From Clavelina lepadiformis (taxonomy: Eukaryota; Chordata; Ascidiacea; Aplousobranchia; Clavelinidae): a stretch of 64,000 nucleotides of DNA. Below the pieces are notes generated by a model that had not been told where the DNA came from, searched no databases, and saw nothing but the letters and a program-made list of their open reading frames with translations. The stretch lies in the NCBI RefSeq assembly GCF_947623445.1, contig NC_135246.1, positions 13,561,856 through 13,625,855 of the forward strand. The letters run 5' to 3'. Shown piece by piece: positions 61,208 to 64,000 of the stretch. Every line of letters begins with the position of its first letter. Within the stretch, counting starts at the first letter, position 1. A program made the position numbers and the translations under genes.

Positions 61208-61970
61208 CACCTGTGTAGTAGGTTTAAAGGTATTGAATTATACTTATTAAGGTAGGTCACATGTTGCCAGTTTAGTATTTGAACTACTGATCACATATTG
61301 ATTGTTTTTAGTTGATGAGAAGGGTAATAATTTACAGAGTTTATTGCAGTTGAGGCTTTAAAATGTTCAACTCAAACTTGCAGTACCTCAAATATTGATG
61401 TTCGGCTTAAGAACCAGTTTTTTCTGCAGCACTATCAGAATTCTGTTGAAATGTCATCTGTAAGCTTCACTGCCTTTTTACAGGTTTGCAGGAGTTGGTA
61501 TAGTATACTTGAGTTTTGTACAAAGGAGCTGAAAAATTTCTTCTTCATATACAATGCATGTTCATGTTAGTATTAAATTTAGCATTTTGAGCAAAACAAC
61601 AAAGTTGGAAATTTATTTATGCATAGAACCGGCAGAGTGAAACTAAATATATGTAAATTAATCACATTTCTTCTATGTTAGTGTTGTAGTCTTCCACTGC
61701 AGTTCATGTCCTGGCACCTTCACATATTTTTATTTTTGGATAGTTTAATTGTTTTTATGTTACTTGTGCAATAAATTCAACGTAAATCGTTACATGTTTT
61801 CCAAAGTTGATATTGATGGTATACATTTATGTTGTACCAATACTTTTTTTGTTCTTCAAATACTCAATATTAACAGCAATACCCTGAAGTCAGTTAAGTT
61901 TAGTAAATACATGTAAGTGGTTGTGTACCATTCTGTAATTCTATGTTGAACTTTATTATGATTTTTACAG

Positions 61971-62035
61971 TACAACTGAAGAAGCAAGCTTATGCTTGCG
62001 AAAGCTCGTGTCAAAAATAAAAAGTTAATTTTAAG
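61971..62035 (+). repeat. Hairpin-containing dispersed-repeat tail
   Basis: AACTGAAGAAGCAAGC, TTAT, then GCTTGCGAAAGCTCGTGTC followed by an A-rich run. Arms GCAAGC (61984-61989) and GCTTGC (61994-61999) form a hairpin. Similar CTGAAGAAG...GCGAAAGCTCGTG text recurs in many animal genomes, probably as the tail of a retroelement; the class is my inference. Confidence 0.4.
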
Positions 62036-62183
62036 AGTGCCAAACTATATCCTTATTTTACTTTAAAATTTGGTTAACACGGTTCAGACTACATAAACTT
62101 TATTATGTATTAGTAGAAAGTTGATAATAGCTAAATAGCATAAAAATATATTGAATTAATATTAGTGGCGTTTTTCATAAAAG

Positions 62184-63930
62184 ATGAAAAACAAGAAATG
62201 CTGTTCCACAAAATGCAGGTTAATTACAGCAGGCATCTTTGGAGGTGTTTTAGTTATAGTTGGTGGAGCATTGATGGCAATATTTGACGTTCTTTTTGAA
62301 TCAATTATCAAAAAGGTATTTGCATTTCTGTAAACTAAAAGAATACTGCAGTACATCTTGTTGTGTATCATTTAATGTTTGCTTCAACCTGCTGATCAGG
62401 GTTTGATGTTTTATGCTCTCGTTCTGTGTATTGAACAAACAATGTGTTTTTGTATCATCCACATAAAAAAGCCATTGTATTGCATCTCGATTACGTCAAT
62501 ATTAGCATGTTGACTGCCAACTATGAAAAAATTTGTGGTTGGAGTTCTGGCTCACGATGCCAACCATGAGTTACTTAGTGTTTAAAATTTTGCCTACAAA
62601 ATACAACTACGAGCTATCAGGTCTTTTTGCAAGCAACGACACAGTTTGTGACGTCTGACACAAGAACAGGAAAACTCGCTTGCATCAGAAACAAGCTTTT
62701 GATCAAATAGATATACTACGATTGATAAAGTCTTGACAGTCAGCTTGTCACGCAACAGATTTTTGTTTCATACATACTTCATTGTTAATATACAAATTGA
62801 AAAAATTTATTTTGTCTGTATTCTGCTTTCCCAATAAAATGTTTGTAATATCTCCCTCATAGGTTTTTTGGGCAAATTTGTGTAAACAACAGCACTTTTA
62901 AGTGCCTCACAATTCTGTTTCCACTATCGGCAATTTTTATGTGATGTTACAGAAAATTATTAATTTTGTTCTATAACATTGCAATGATTGTAGAAGCATA
63001 TTTTGTACGTAACTGAACGTGATGACCTGAAACATAATTTTAAGTTAGCTAAGCAGTTAAAAATTAATCTTAGCCGAAATTTTCAATGAACACTACTTTC
63101 AAAGTTATAATAATTCCTAAACTGCTAAACACTGGTAAGGTTTACATATTTTTACTTCAAAACACATTTTAATGCATTTGAAAAACTCTGAATAGGTTAC
63201 AAATCTTCATATTATTTGCAGCAAACCATTGTAGTGCCTGGAACACTAATGTATGACCTAAATTGGAAAGATGTCAAAACTCCAGTCTATAGAAGTTTCT
63301 ACCTTTTTAATGTCACAAATAAAGAGGAATTTTTAGCACAAACCCCAGGAAAATTTGTAAAGCCTATTTTGCAAGAAATAGGTCCATACACTTACAGGTT
63401 TGTTAATCAATTATGTGCAGGCTGTTGATATTTTAATTCTTGTTTCTTACACGAAATGTTTTCAGGGAGTTTTTGGTAAAAGAAAATGTAGAATATCTTG
63501 ATTATAACAAAACATATCCTCAACAAGTGTACTACAAACAAAGTGCAACTTTCTATTTTGACCCAGAGCGTTCTAATGGTAGCAAGGATGATGTTTTAAC
63601 TACACTGAATTTTATTGTTCCTGTAAGTATAGTAATTCTGAGTAACACATTCGTTATGGATTTTAATGTTAAATAACATGTTCTTTGTTATGTTCAACAT
63701 TTCATTGACAGCTTATTCCAGCTTTGCTAGAGAACCTTATCCATAACGATGGTATTCTGAAGGCCGCATATGTATACCTCAATAAACTGATACGCGAGAC
63801 GAAAACCGAATTACTTTTCACAATGTCGGTTGATGAATATCTCTTCGGCTTCCAAAATTCTCTGTTTGATGCCCTCATAGACATAGTTGCTCCTGATTCC
63901 GGCATTGACAAATTTGGTTTATTTTTGTTG
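62184..63930 (+). CDS. CD36/LIMP-2/SCARB-family scavenger receptor (5' part)
   Basis: Two-pass membrane glycoproteins with a large extracellular or lumenal domain that bind lipids and lipoproteins, or carry cargo to lysosomes. Exons: 62184-62315, 63222-63397, 63466-63622, 63712-63930, then donor GTAGGC. Phases match; 228 residues are seen and the gene continues past the right edge. The N-terminus is a short basic, Cys-containing cytoplasmic tail (MKNKKCCSTKCR), then a membrane span at about residues 13-33. Family motifs follow: VYRSFYLFNVTN, EIGPYTYREFLVKENV, FYFDPERSNGS, LNFIVP, FTMSVDEYLFGF, DKFGLF. Candidate N-glycosylation sites are NVT, NKT and NGS. Of vertebrate members, SCARB1, SCARB2 and CD36 are all possible; the seen part does not decide. 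Cys near the first span could be palmitoylated. Confidence 0.92.
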
Positions 63931-64000
63931 GTAGGCCTTAGTCATCATTTAAATTAGATTTTAAAAAACATGCCATGCAATAACCTAGTGCAACATATAA

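Larger units (their letters stand above)
60900..62183 (+). other. Cyclin H 3' flank and intergenic spacer to the CD36-family gene
   Basis: AT-rich. AATAAA at 61202-61207 is a plausible cyclin H polyadenylation signal. Near 61971-62035 lies a hairpin-bearing repeat described separately. No further gene between the two plus-strand genes. Confidence 0.4.

Overview
The window looks like chromosomal DNA of a chordate invertebrate, most likely a solitary ascidian of the Ciona type. The evidence is AT-rich sequence, genes split into many short exons with GT/AG introns, and proteins closest in feel to chordate RUFY3, PITX, cyclin H and CD36-family members. The species is an inference. The exon maps below were built by hand from splice signals and reading-frame phase; no search or transcript was available.

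Layout: (1) 115-6201, minus strand: 5' part of a RUFY3-like RUN-domain gene that runs off the left edge, with two mutually compatible alternative first coding exons. (2) 6202-9607: intergenic, with a hAT-like element and a GGTTC-rich repeat. (3) 9608-13807, minus: a nine-coding-exon gene whose phases close exactly into a 510-residue protein I cannot assign to any family. (4) 14109-40057: about 26 kb poor in recognisable genes. It holds a loose set of minus-strand exon-like pieces of unknown identity (19.6-26.8 kb), a 34-residue membrane micro-ORF (30.0 kb) and no supported gene from 30.2 to 40 kb. (5) 40058-50150, minus: Pitx, a paired-class K50 homeobox gene with two alternative first coding exons 5 kb apart that join the same homeobox exon. 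(6) 52438-52931, plus: a small two-exon hypothetical gene. (7) 56121-60899, plus: cyclin H in seven exons. (8) 62184 to the right edge, plus: first four coding exons of a CD36/LIMP-2/SCARB-family receptor.

At least five non-autonomous hAT-like elements are bounded by inverted termini and 8-bp target duplications. Two of them sit in cyclin H intron 1 and one in the large Pitx intron. The genes are functionally unrelated: endolysosome transport adaptor, asymmetry/stomodeum transcription factor, CAK/TFIIH cyclin, lipid/lysosome receptor. A recurring theme is alternative first exons that share downstream exons (RUFY3-like, Pitx and possibly the orphan gene).
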